From NCBI RefSeq assembly GCF_023715565.1, contig NZ_JAMBOJ010000008.1:38940-102939 (forward strand): a stretch of DNA of 64,000 nt, read 5' to 3'. Shown one piece after another: positions 26,693 through 35,400 of the stretch; within the stretch, counting starts at the first letter, position 1; the number at the start of each line of letters is the position of its first letter. This stretch comes from Cytobacillus firmus (GTDB taxonomy: Bacteria > Bacillota > Bacilli > Bacillales > Cytobacillaceae). The position numbers were made by a program, and so were the translations under genes. The notes beneath the pieces were generated by a model. That model ran no database searches. It saw only the letters and a program-made list of their open reading frames with translations, and was not told where the DNA came from.

Positions 26693-26716
26693 TAAAAGCC
26701 CTTAAGAAGGGCTTTA
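26692..26716. terminator. Bidirectional terminator
   Basis: GTAAAAGCCCTT pairs with AAGGGCTTTAC between the convergent yhjD-like and HU genes. Confidence 0.75.
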
Positions 26717-26736
26717 CTAAATTTAGAACCAGTTAT

Positions 26737-27015
26737 TTAACTGTTTTTCACTGCATCTTTCAGTGCTTTACCTGGAGAAAATGCTGGTACTTTACTCGCA
26801 GCAATTTCAATTTCTTCACCAGTTTGCGGATTACGCCCTTTACGAGCGGCTCTTTCACGAACCTCAAAGTTACCAAAACCTAAAAATTGGGCTTTTTTCC
26901 CTTCTTTTAATACATTAGTAACTGCTTCAAATACTGCATCAACAGCTTTTGAAGCATCCTTTTTGGAAAGCTCACTACGTTCAGCAACTGCATTTACAAG
27001 TTCTGTTTTATTCAT
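26737..27015 (-). CDS. hup: HU-family DNA-binding protein
   Basis: This 92-aa HBsu-like HU has the usual [20 protein letters not shown] start and the DNA-arm sequence [12 protein letters not shown], then [14 protein letters not shown] take ATG 27015 because AGAGGTG fits it. HU bends and compacts DNA. Plasmid copies often supplement or silence host expression. Confidence 0.95.
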   Translation of the reverse strand: MNKTELVNAVAERSELSKKDASKAVDAVFEAVTNVLKEGKKAQFLGFGNFEVRERAARKGRNPQTGEEIEIAASKVPAFSPGKALKDAVKNS

Positions 27016-27156
27016 TTTGGTCACCTCTAGAAAAATTTGGAATCATCAATTTATTGTTGCACTATAAGTAATAGCATATAAGCTTGTTTATATTCAAGAA
27101 AAATAATCTCTTCATATTTTACTACTTTACCAGCTTGAGTTTAAAATCTGCTAAAA

Positions 27157-27249
27157 TCACTTCACTTTTACTTTCGTCACAGCTTTAGATTTTTTTGCTG
27201 CCTTCCCTAATTCCTTCAGCAATGTTTTTTTATCCTTTTTAGAAGCCAT
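27157..27249 (-). CDS. Small basic 30-aa peptide
   Basis: ATG at 27249 follows AGGTGGGG and opens a 30-residue, Lys-rich peptide (MASKKDKKTLLKELGKAAKK) with a stop at 27157. It lies upstream of the HU gene on the same strand. The strong ribosome binding site and high lysine content suggest a DNA- or RNA-binding peptide, but the function is unknown. Confidence 0.5.
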   Translation of the reverse strand: MASKKDKKTLLKELGKAAKKSKAVTKVKVK

Positions 27250-27424
27250 ATATTCCCCACCTGCCCTCTTATTTCGTTCGTTAATTTTTAGTTTGTCCAA
27301 ATTAATAAATTCTAAACGTACTATACTCTCCACTAGATGAATAGATTAACAATATAACTATTTAACATTTTGACACTGGGATAAAAGAGGAGAGAGGGGC
27401 TCTTTTAGAAGAGGGGGGAGTATA

Positions 27425-27850
27425 TTGAAAGCAATCAATCCAATTTTTGATAACAAAAATAAAAACAAGCTATCCGTAACTCATACACCCAATGTTCGGA
27501 AAAAGCCTGTAACGAAGGCTGAGGGCAGAAAAGAAAGATGCGATAAAAAGAAAGATGTGAAGATACCATTCAATGACGAAGAGAGGGTATTAATTAAAAG
27601 GCTTGCTAAAATGCGTGGCCTGGAACCGACTCCTTATTGCACTTTGTTAATCAAGAAGGCGCTCAAGGAAGAGCATCATTTTCCTCCCTGTTATTACAAT
27701 CCAAAAGGGAAACCTTATCCTGCAAAACTTGAAGTTCATTACCATGATCAGCTTTTTGATTATAAAGTTAAATGGGATTGTAGTCTAAAAGAGGCTGCCT
27801 ACAGGATTATAAGTTTCATGCTAACCATTGAAAGAAGGTTATTGTTATGA
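27425..27850 (+). CDS. Ribbon-helix-helix-like protein, 141 aa
   Basis: The TTG start follows GAGGGGGGAG. After a basic N-terminal tail, residues 45-78 (VKIPFNDEERVLIKRLAKMR, then CTLLIKKALKEE) have the strand-helix-helix pattern of ribbon-helix-helix proteins used as relaxosome accessory factors or plasmid repressors. It overlaps the next gene by 4 bases (ATGA). Its position just before the conjugation operon suggests DNA-processing or regulation of transfer. Confidence 0.55.
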   Translation: MKAINPIFDNKNKNKLSVTHTPNVRKKPVTKAEGRKERCDKKKDVKIPFNDEERVLIKRLAKMRGLEPTPYCTLLIKKALKEEHHFPPCYYNPKGKPYPAKLEVHYHDQLFDYKVKWDCSLKEAAYRIISFMLTIERRLLL

Positions 27851-28446
27851 ATAAAACCAGATATGGTCAATATGAAATATATGAAGAAGAACTTGACGAT
27901 TTATCTTATCAACCAAGTGGATTGATTGATAAGTTAATTTTTAATCTGGGTAGAAGCTTATATAAATCTCAAGAACTTCAATACTCTTTTTCTGTGCCTG
28001 CATCTGAATACTTAAGGGGAGAACTATTTTGCAATGATGTATCTGAAGCCATGGAGTGTAAATTCACGCAAAGAGATCTAATAAGTTTACTCCTTGACGA
28101 TTTTTTGTATCAAGCAAAACAACGAAACAATCCATATGATCTTTATCATGAATTAGATATAAGGAGTGAACACTCGTTAAAGGTGAATAGCTATGAAGGT
28201 GGGAATAAAACATATAACCGTAATACATCTAAAGGAAAAGAGCGTATATTTGAATGTACCATCAGAAGAAAAGAAGCCTTACGACTGGAAGTAATTTTAA
28301 GTGATATAGCAGAATTAGGGGAAAACAAATCATTTACAGTTAACCAGGTGCTAAGAATTCTTTATAGCGACTTTATACAGAAATATAGAACTGGAAATTT
28401 AACCAACGTAATAGAAAATATTGTTGCTCGTTATAGAAACTTATAA
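27847..28446 (+). CDS. Unknown 199-aa protein coupled to the RHH-like gene
   Basis: It starts inside the previous gene (ATGA overlap), so the two are co-translated. The protein is charged, without membrane helices or a recognised domain; the C-terminal half (ECTIRRKEALRLEVILSDIA) could be helical DNA-binding. It precedes the promoter of the conjugation operon. Confidence 0.55.
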   Translation: MNKTRYGQYEIYEEELDDLSYQPSGLIDKLIFNLGRSLYKSQELQYSFSVPASEYLRGELFCNDVSEAMECKFTQRDLISLLLDDFLYQAKQRNNPYDLYHELDIRSEHSLKVNSYEGGNKTYNRNTSKGKERIFECTIRRKEALRLEVILSDIAELGENKSFTVNQVLRILYSDFIQKYRTGNLTNVIENIVARYRNL

Positions 28447-28519
28447 TCCTTATTAAAGTTGGTACCATAATTTAGGATTTCACGGAGCAATAGGCCCTTC
28501 AAAAAACAGGAATAAAGGC

Positions 28520-28548
28520 TTGACCATATCCAATATTTACATTATTAT
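28520..28548 (+). promoter_or_regulatory. Promoter of the conjugation operon
   Basis: TTGACC (28520-28525) and TATTAT (28543-28548) are 17 bases apart, a good vegetative promoter. Transcription would start near 28556, 20 bases before a large hairpin. Confidence 0.75.
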
Positions 28549-28575
28549 GATGATATATAAATTAAACCAACGGGA

Positions 28576-28644
28576 AAGCCCCGAAGAACTAAGAGCAGAT
28601 ACTTTTTGTATCTGCAGCTCTTAGCTTCTTCGGGGCTTTTTTTG
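28576..28644 (+). terminator. Very strong leader terminator before the conjugation operon
   Basis: AAGCCCCGAAGAACTAAGAG and the following GCAGATAC pair with GTATCTGC and CTCTTAGCTTCTTCGGGGCTT (one bulge), then seven T. The hairpin of about 27 pairs lies between the operon promoter and the pilin gene with no gene between them. Expression of the transfer genes should therefore require antitermination or read-through. Confidence 0.85.
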
Positions 28645-28665
28645 TTCCTCGAAGGAGGTGGAACC

Positions 28666-29037
28666 ATGAAAAAGTCTATGAAAAAATTATTTCCATTTAT
28701 AGCGTTAACTGCAGTATTTGCCTTTTCTTTACTTCTTTTCTCTCCAGAGGAAGCCGCAGCAGCTTGGAAAAAATCCGGTATTACCCCTCAGGGAAATTTG
28801 CAAAACAGTAAAATTTACACCGATCTTGCTAACATTGTTTACTTTATTACAGCTGTAGGTGGATTCTGGGTTATTGGATGCCTATTATTCGCGGGTATGA
28901 GACTCTCAGCTGCTCAGGGCGGAAATCCACAGGCCCGAACGCAGGGCTTTATTGGAATCTTAATGGCTGGACTTGGAATTTTCATTATTGTTAAAGCAAC
29001 GACTATTGCTGGTTGGTTTGCAGGATTCGGATCCTAA
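28666..29037 (+). CDS. VirB2/TrbC-like pilin
   Basis: The ATG at 28666 follows AAGGAGGTGG. The 123-aa product has a signal peptide (cleavage near EEAAAA) and two hydrophobic helices separated by a short polar loop (RLSAAQGGNPQARTQGF). This is the pattern of VirB2/TrbC-like components of Gram-positive transfer systems. It is the first gene of the operon and is separated from the rest by a hairpin, as expected for a protein needed in large amounts. Confidence 0.75.
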   Translation: MKKSMKKLFPFIALTAVFAFSLLLFSPEEAAAAWKKSGITPQGNLQNSKIYTDLANIVYFITAVGGFWVIGCLLFAGMRLSAAQGGNPQARTQGFIGILMAGLGIFIIVKATTIAGWFAGFGS

Positions 29038-29062
29038 TTAGAAATTCAAATAGAAAAACTCA

Positions 29063-29095
29063 TACCCCTCTAAATTATTAGAGGGGTAGATTTTT
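29063..29095 (+). terminator. Intra-operon hairpin after the pilin gene
   Basis: TACCCCTCTAA pairs with TTAGAGGGGTA, followed three bases later by TTTTT. It can reduce transcription of downstream genes relative to the pilin gene or protect the 3' end of the pilin mRNA. Confidence 0.7.
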
Positions 29096-29110
29096 AAAGA
29101 AGGTGCTCAT

Positions 29111-29455
29111 TTGAGAAAAGAAACTGTTCCAATTGATATGTCCTCTGAACAAAAAACAATACTAGGCTTTATCTCTATAAGGCAACTTATCTACCTCATC
29201 ATTGGCGGGGCCATTTTATATACATATATCCCCATAGTCTTTAACATATTCCCGCATTTTATCGTCGGTGGGATAGCTGCTCTTATTTCAGCAATTCCCA
29301 CACTGGTTTTTATTTTCATATTTGGTTTTTGGAAAAAAACAAAACTTCATCTAAATTTTGACCACTATTTTCTAATTAAGCTTAATTACGGAAAACAGAT
29401 AGGCATTTGGCGGAAAGGAAGCCGTTCTAAAAATTGGAAGGTGACTAATAAATGA
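29111..29455 (+). CDS. PrgI family protein (VirB3-like)
   Basis: This 114-aa protein starts with TTG behind GAAGGTG. It has the PrgI-type N-terminus (TVPIDMSSEQKTILGFISIR), two membrane helices and a C-terminal FDHYFLIKLNYGKQ. PrgI proteins are the VirB3 equivalents of Gram-positive type IV secretion systems and sit before VirB4. Here it overlaps the VirB4 N-terminal-domain gene by 4 bases. Confidence 0.85.
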   Translation: MRKETVPIDMSSEQKTILGFISIRQLIYLIIGGAILYTYIPIVFNIFPHFIVGGIAALISAIPTLVFIFIFGFWKKTKLHLNFDHYFLIKLNYGKQIGIWRKGSRSKNWKVTNK

Positions 29456-30372
29456 TTGAACTTATCGTAATGGCAATCTTCGGGGTTGTTGCTTATGTAT
29501 TTTACAAAATGATGTTGAAGGAGCCCATTCTCCCTTGGAAAGAAAAAAAAGTTTATGAATCAGATACCCCATCAAATAAAAAGAAACAAAAAAAGAAAAA
29601 GCATGAGGTTTCAATCGAAGAAGAGCCAAAGCTTTTTCAAGAGTTATTTGATGAAGTAAAGGACATATCAAACCATATGATTAGGTTTAATGATAATTCC
29701 TTCACCATGATAGCTGAAGTTGAGCCGGTCAATTACTTCCTTAAGAGCCAAGATGAACAGGAAGCGATCGATATGGTTTTTGAAAGTTGGTTAGCTGCCA
29801 TTAATTACCCTGTACAGTTTTACCTACAAAATCGTTTTATAGATATTTCTGAACCGGTCCAGCAAATGAAAGAGAGCATGAGAAATTCAGAAGACCTTAA
29901 TGAAGCAGCATTAAGTTTTGGCCAATCAATGATTGATGACTTACAAAATTGGCAATCACAAACACCACGTTATGAGACTAAGAGATATCTCATATTTACT
30001 CATAAAATCAACGCAAAGGACATTTCAGCTGATTCAGCTGAAGAATTAGAAGAAAAACTTGTTGAGAAATCATTTGCTGAATTAATGAGGAGATTGAATG
30101 CCGCTAAATCTCAATTAAGGAGAGCGGAAATGAATGTTTCTCTTCTTCCTACAGAAGGGATTTATGAATTGCTTTATCACACTTTTAATCGTCGAAAAGC
30201 AGTAAAAAATCGTTTCAAAGATTTAGTAGAAACAGAAAAAAATGCATTGTACGTAACAGCTGAGCAGACTGATGAACATATTGAAGCGGTTAAGGAGGCT
30301 ATTGAAGAAAATGAATTTAACCAAGAAGAACAGCGAAAAGAAGATCGAACAGAAGAAAGCCAAGCAAGTTAA
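29452..30372 (+). CDS. Membrane-anchored VirB4 N-terminal-domain protein
   Basis: This 306-aa protein has one N-terminal membrane helix (IELIVMAIFGVVAYVFYKMM), a Lys-rich linker and a domain (residues 50-260) like the N-terminal region of VirB4/TraE proteins (VEPVNYFLKSQDEQEAI, then LRRAEMNVSLLPTEGIYELL). In most systems this domain is fused to the ATPase; here it is a separate polypeptide. The next gene starts inside it. It probably docks the ATPase to the membrane. Confidence 0.7.
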   Translation: MIELIVMAIFGVVAYVFYKMMLKEPILPWKEKKVYESDTPSNKKKQKKKKHEVSIEEEPKLFQELFDEVKDISNHMIRFNDNSFTMIAEVEPVNYFLKSQDEQEAIDMVFESWLAAINYPVQFYLQNRFIDISEPVQQMKESMRNSEDLNEAALSFGQSMIDDLQNWQSQTPRYETKRYLIFTHKINAKDISADSAEELEEKLVEKSFAELMRRLNAAKSQLRRAEMNVSLLPTEGIYELLYHTFNRRKAVKNRFKDLVETEKNALYVTAEQTDEHIEAVKEAIEENEFNQEEQRKEDRTEESQAS

Positions 30373-32416
30373 AGAAAGTAAGGTTAAAAAGAAAAAACAG
30401 TCCGGTAAGGATGAAGCGATCTCAGATCATCAAATGGTGACTAAGCCTACAATGTGGGACATTATTTCCCCTGAAGGCTTAAAAATTAATAGTGAAGATT
30501 TTGGAATAATAAAGCAATCTCTAGGAACCAAAACATATTTCCGTCCAATTTATATTCCAAGAGACGGCTATCCCAGAAAAATGCAGACTAATTGGCTCTA
30601 CAATCTTTCTTCAAGTGGAGAAGTAGACGTTCTAATTGATGTACATAAAGTAGGAAAATCAGATGCCATTAGAACCTTACAGCGGCAAATTACAATGCTC
30701 CAGTCGAACTTAACCTTTCAGACTAAAAGAGGAAACATTGATCAAATTAATGATTTGGAATCTAAAATTCGAGACACAGACTTACTTATGAGCGAAATAC
30801 AGTTCTCCGAGAATGACATGTATAACGTTAGTTCGTTAGGGGTTTTATATGGCCAAAGCGAGAAGGAACTAAATAGGTACAGTGAAGCCATCGAGGATGA
30901 AATGAGCAGTCAATTCTTCTCTTTAGTCTCGACCTGGGGCAGAGTCAAAAAAGGTTTTAAAAGTGTTATTCCTTTTGGGAAAAATGAGATTCCGGATTCA
31001 TTTCGTAATATTGACCGCCGTGCTTTATCTACCTTCGCTCCCTTCATTAGTGGCAGCGGTAAATACATGGGAGGTATTCCATTAGGAATAAATAAAATTA
31101 CTGGCCAATTAGAGTTTATCAATAGTTTTGGGAATGAAGAGTACCGTCCACAAAACTATAACATGTTTGTAGTTGGTATATCTGGTTCAGGTAAATCAGT
31201 AACTCTTAAGCTCTTAATTGCTCGGGAATTAACTGGTGCAAATATCTATAGCAGATTAATAGACCCAGAAGGTGAATTTGTTCGAATCACCAGACGATTA
31301 GGTGGTATCAATTTAAACATTAGTGAAGAAGAAGATATTTGCATTAATCCTCTCGCTATTAACTTTACTGACGTCCCAATGGATGAGCAAGATGAAGAGT
31401 TAGATTTATTAGAAGATACTGATGAACGAGAAGTTATTGAAAAAGAGGGGAAGAAATTTATTCGGTTTGTACCTCTTAGAGAAAAAATGAATGACATTCT
31501 GGACTTTTTCGATATTATTTGCCGCGGTAAGAATTCGGAAGATCGAGGCCTTGATGTTTTTGAGAGAAACTATTTAGAAGAAGCAGTTCAATACATCTTT
31601 AATGAAAAGTTAAAGCTTACATCTCATCCGGATTCCTTATTCAGCAACGAGGTAGTTCAAGTTGACAACCAATTGATCCAATCAAAAGTAAGGAAACCGG
31701 AACCGACTATATCTGATGTGTTCGAATACTTAAAAGATCATTATGAGGAAGAGCCAAAAGCTCTAAGATTAATAGCCGCCATTCGCCCCTTCTTAAGGGA
31801 TGGCTCAAAGCCTATCTTCGATGGACAAACATATCTTGGCAAGGGAGTTACCCAATCATTGCAAGATGCAAGGCTGGTTAATTTTAATATTAGCCAAATG
31901 GAGGAAGGCTTTTTACGCCCAATTGCTTATCATGTAATCCTGAATTATTTATGGGAGCATTTTGTGAAAAATCTAGATAACGCAACAAAAAAGAAATTTG
32001 TTTACGCCGATGAAGCTTGGACATTAATCGATTCTGAGCAAACAGTCAGTTTCCTTGAAAAAATGGCACGAAGAGCCCGTAAACGAAACACAGGTCTTCG
32101 ATTGGCAAGTCAGGACTTTGTACGCTTTGTTACTAATAACAAAGCTAGAGGGATTCTACAAAATACACATGCTTATCTATTCCTTCAGCAAAACAAAATT
32201 GATTTGAAAGTTATTAAGGAAAACTTTGACCTTAGCGCTGGTGAAATAAATATCTTATTCGGGAATCCGGATAAAGGTGAAGGAATTCTTCGGATGGGAA
32301 AAAGCTCCGTGTGGTTACAAACAAATCCTAGTGAGGAAGAATTATTCTTCATTGAATCTAACCAAGCAGTTTATGAAGAACAAATGAAGCGAAAACAACT
32401 CATGGAACAGCGTTAG
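30311..32416 (+). CDS. virB4: VirB4-type conjugation ATPase
   Basis: This 701-aa ATPase has Walker A FVVGISGSGKSVTLKLL (about residue 288) and Walker B KKFVYADEAWTLID (about 563), followed by the ARKRNTGLRLASQDF segment typical of VirB4/TraC. I start it at ATG 30311, behind AAGGAGG, inside the end of the upstream gene. It powers the transfer channel. A Lys-rich N-terminal tail replaces the usual N-terminal domain, which is encoded separately upstream. Confidence 0.92.
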   Translation: MNLTKKNSEKKIEQKKAKQVKESKVKKKKQSGKDEAISDHQMVTKPTMWDIISPEGLKINSEDFGIIKQSLGTKTYFRPIYIPRDGYPRKMQTNWLYNLSSSGEVDVLIDVHKVGKSDAIRTLQRQITMLQSNLTFQTKRGNIDQINDLESKIRDTDLLMSEIQFSENDMYNVSSLGVLYGQSEKELNRYSEAIEDEMSSQFFSLVSTWGRVKKGFKSVIPFGKNEIPDSFRNIDRRALSTFAPFISGSGKYMGGIPLGINKITGQLEFINSFGNEEYRPQNYNMFVVGISGSGKSVTLKLLIARELTGANIYSRLIDPEGEFVRITRRLGGINLNISEEEDICINPLAINFTDVPMDEQDEELDLLEDTDEREVIEKEGKKFIRFVPLREKMNDILDFFDIICRGKNSEDRGLDVFERNYLEEAVQYIFNEKLKLTSHPDSLFSNEVVQVDNQLIQSKVRKPEPTISDVFEYLKDHYEEEPKALRLIAAIRPFLRDGSKPIFDGQTYLGKGVTQSLQDARLVNFNISQMEEGFLRPIAYHVILNYLWEHFVKNLDNATKKKFVYADEAWTLIDSEQTVSFLEKMARRARKRNTGLRLASQDFVRFVTNNKARGILQNTHAYLFLQQNKIDLKVIKENFDLSAGEINILFGNPDKGEGILRMGKSSVWLQTNPSEEELFFIESNQAVYEEQMKRKQLMEQR

Positions 32417-32432
32417 AAGGGGGTGGTGGTCC

Positions 32433-35400
32433 TTGCAAGATAAAATTATGGATATATTTGAGTCCCTATTTGAGAAGATGCTCGAATGGATATTGGGTCC
32501 CTTTAAGGATCTAGACACTCTTAAGGGGCTCATTTATGACACAGGAAAAGAAGAATACTATTATGGTGTTTTTAATGAGGATCAATTTGGTGTTATAGCT
32601 CAAGGTATGGCTGTTATGCAGTCCTTATCTGTAGGGTTCATTTTAGTTTCTATTATATTAGCGGGTATGAGAATATCCTCTTCCGGTATAAATCCTTCTA
32701 ACAGGACCTATACATTTGAATATTTTAAAGACTTTATTCTTGTAGCTATATTGTTTTTTAACTTGAGCACAATTTTCGAAATTATGTACTCCGTAAATGA
32801 AATGTTTGTTTCGACATTCTCAAGTGCAAAAGAAGTCATGGATGGAGATATTGCGAAACAGGCTACTACATTTCTAAAGCAAGGTGTTCTAGGGGGATTA
32901 ATAATAGGATTGGTACTTCTTGGACTTTCAATATGGGCAAACTTCTATTATATGATGCGTACCCTTACACTAATGATTTTAACCATAATGTCGCCTTTGG
33001 CAGTGGCTCTTTACCTTATTCCGCAAACGAAAGGTATTACCGCTGGATTGTTTAAAGAATATGCAGGAACTGTATTTGTTCAATCCGTTCATGCCGGGGT
33101 ATATTGGGTAATTGCAGCAATTGCTGGTGCGAATCCTGGTATCGGAAGTATCTTACTTTACATCATCTTTATTCCTGTTACGGAATCAATCAGATCTCTT
33201 TTAGGTTTAGGAGGACAGATGAATGACCGGTTAAGTAAAACGGCAGCCATGATGGGTGGTTCTGCACTAATGGGTGTTGCTGGTGCAGTTAAAGGGGCCT
33301 TAAGTGGACAATCTGTCGCTCAATCATTAAGAAGTGCTGCTGGCCAGGTAGCTAAAAATGCTAAAGGCGGAAAAGATGGTACTGAAGAAGACGGTGCAAA
33401 AGGTCTCCTTGCAGGAGCTGGAACAGACATAGGTTCTACCTCAAGAGCAGAAAGAATGCTAAAAGCTGGAGAAATTTTTTCAAAAGGCGGTAAAGCTGTC
33501 TTTGGAGCCGCCGGAGCTATTGCTGGTTCACCGATGGGTCCTGTCGGTTCAATTGCTGGCTCAACTTTAGGTTTTAGTGCTGGTGGTGCAATCGGTGGAG
33601 TAGCGGGAAGAGCGGGTATGGCTGGTGCAGAATTATTGGCAGACAGAGCTAAAGCTGGTTTTAAGGCGGGGAAAAACAAGTTTGATGGTTTAAAAAATGC
33701 TGAAGCTCATGCAGATGAAAAATTAGCTAATACCCTTGCTGATAAAGAAACCTCTCAATGGGCTGGTGAAAATAAAGATGCATTTCTAAAAGATATTAAA
33801 GAGCGTTTCCCTGATGCCACTGATCGCGAAATCAATCAAATGTGGGATAAACAAGTTGCGTCTAAGCAAAGTGATTTTCTCGAAAAAGCAAGGTCAACAG
33901 TAAAAGGACTTAAAGCACAAAATGGGAAACTTGCAAAAGCTTCAGACTTAGTAGATTCCACCGTAAATAACCTGACTAATGATTGGGCAAGAAACAATGA
34001 AGATACCTTTAAACAAAATTATGATGCCGCTCATCCGTTGCCAGCAAATGCTACGGAAGCTGAAAAGAATAAACATAATCAGAATAAAAATGAAGCCTGG
34101 AATCAGAAGATAGCTGAAAAGAGAAATGCCATAAATGGTGTAGTCTTGGCTGCAGCTTCTAAACTCGGATTTGGCAAGTTAGATGGCCAATCTTTCATTA
34201 ATAAGGATGACTTTATTAGTGAGGTTGGCAATCAAGTCGGTAGCGTTCTTGGCATGAATGGGAAACAAGAAAGTTTAGGTGCCGTTAAGGATGCAATCAA
34301 TAGCGTTAACTTAAATCGTGCAAAAGCTACAGATTTGATAAATACTTCTGTTGGTGGCCTAACAAAAGAATGGGCCAGTAAAAATAAAGAAGCATTTATG
34401 AGAAATTATGATAATGAAAACCCCTTACCAACGAATGCTTCTACAGAAGAAAAAACAATGCATCAACAATCTAAAGAAGCTGCCTGGAATCAAGCACTTG
34501 GTCAAAAGCAAAATGCTATTAAAAATGCTGCCATTTCGGTTGCCTCCAAACTAGGGAATGGATCTCCAGTTGATTCATCCTCTATTAATAAAGAAGAGTT
34601 TGTAAATCAGCTTGGAAATAAAGTAAGTTCCATTACCGGTTTTAATAATCCTGAAAGTATTCAAGCAGTCAAAGCTGCGACTAATGGAGTTAAAGTGGGA
34701 CAAGCTCAGGGTTCTGAATTAATCGGTGCAACTGTAAGCAATTTGACAAGCAAGTGGGCTAAAAATAATCGTGAATCCTTTATGAAGAACTATGATATGT
34801 CCAACCCATTGCCTGCAGATGCAAGTTCAGATACTATACAAACCCATAACCAAAATCGGGAAGTTGCTTGGCAAAATGCGGTTGCTGGTAAAAGAAACAC
34901 AATTAGTCAGATTGCTAGTAAGGCCGCTTCTAAATTAGGATATATCCCTTCTAGTACCAATTCTTACATTAATAAGGACGACTTTGTTAATGAGGTTGGA
35001 AATGAAGTAGGCGCGGTAATTGGAGCGGGTCAAAGCGCTAGCCTCCTCGCTGTTCGTGGAGCTACAAGTTCCGTAAAGAACGCTTCACTGTATTCAGGGA
35101 AGTCGGTAAATACACCATTCTTACGTAATCAATTAGCTTCAATGCAAACAAACAAGCAAAGGGACGCTTTTGTTGAACAGCATATTAGTAGCAACCCTGG
35201 GGCCACCAGACAAGAGGCTGTTCAAGAATGGAACACATCACATGCACCATCTCAATTTCAAAAGAACTTAAACGCGTTAGCCAATCCTGTAAGCGGACTC
35301 CCTAGGCATATACCTTTAGACCATCGGTTAATCGGAGGAGGTAGTTTCGTTAGAGGAGCATCTGCTTTAGGTGCAGGTGTTGCTAGTGGAGTCCTTGAAA

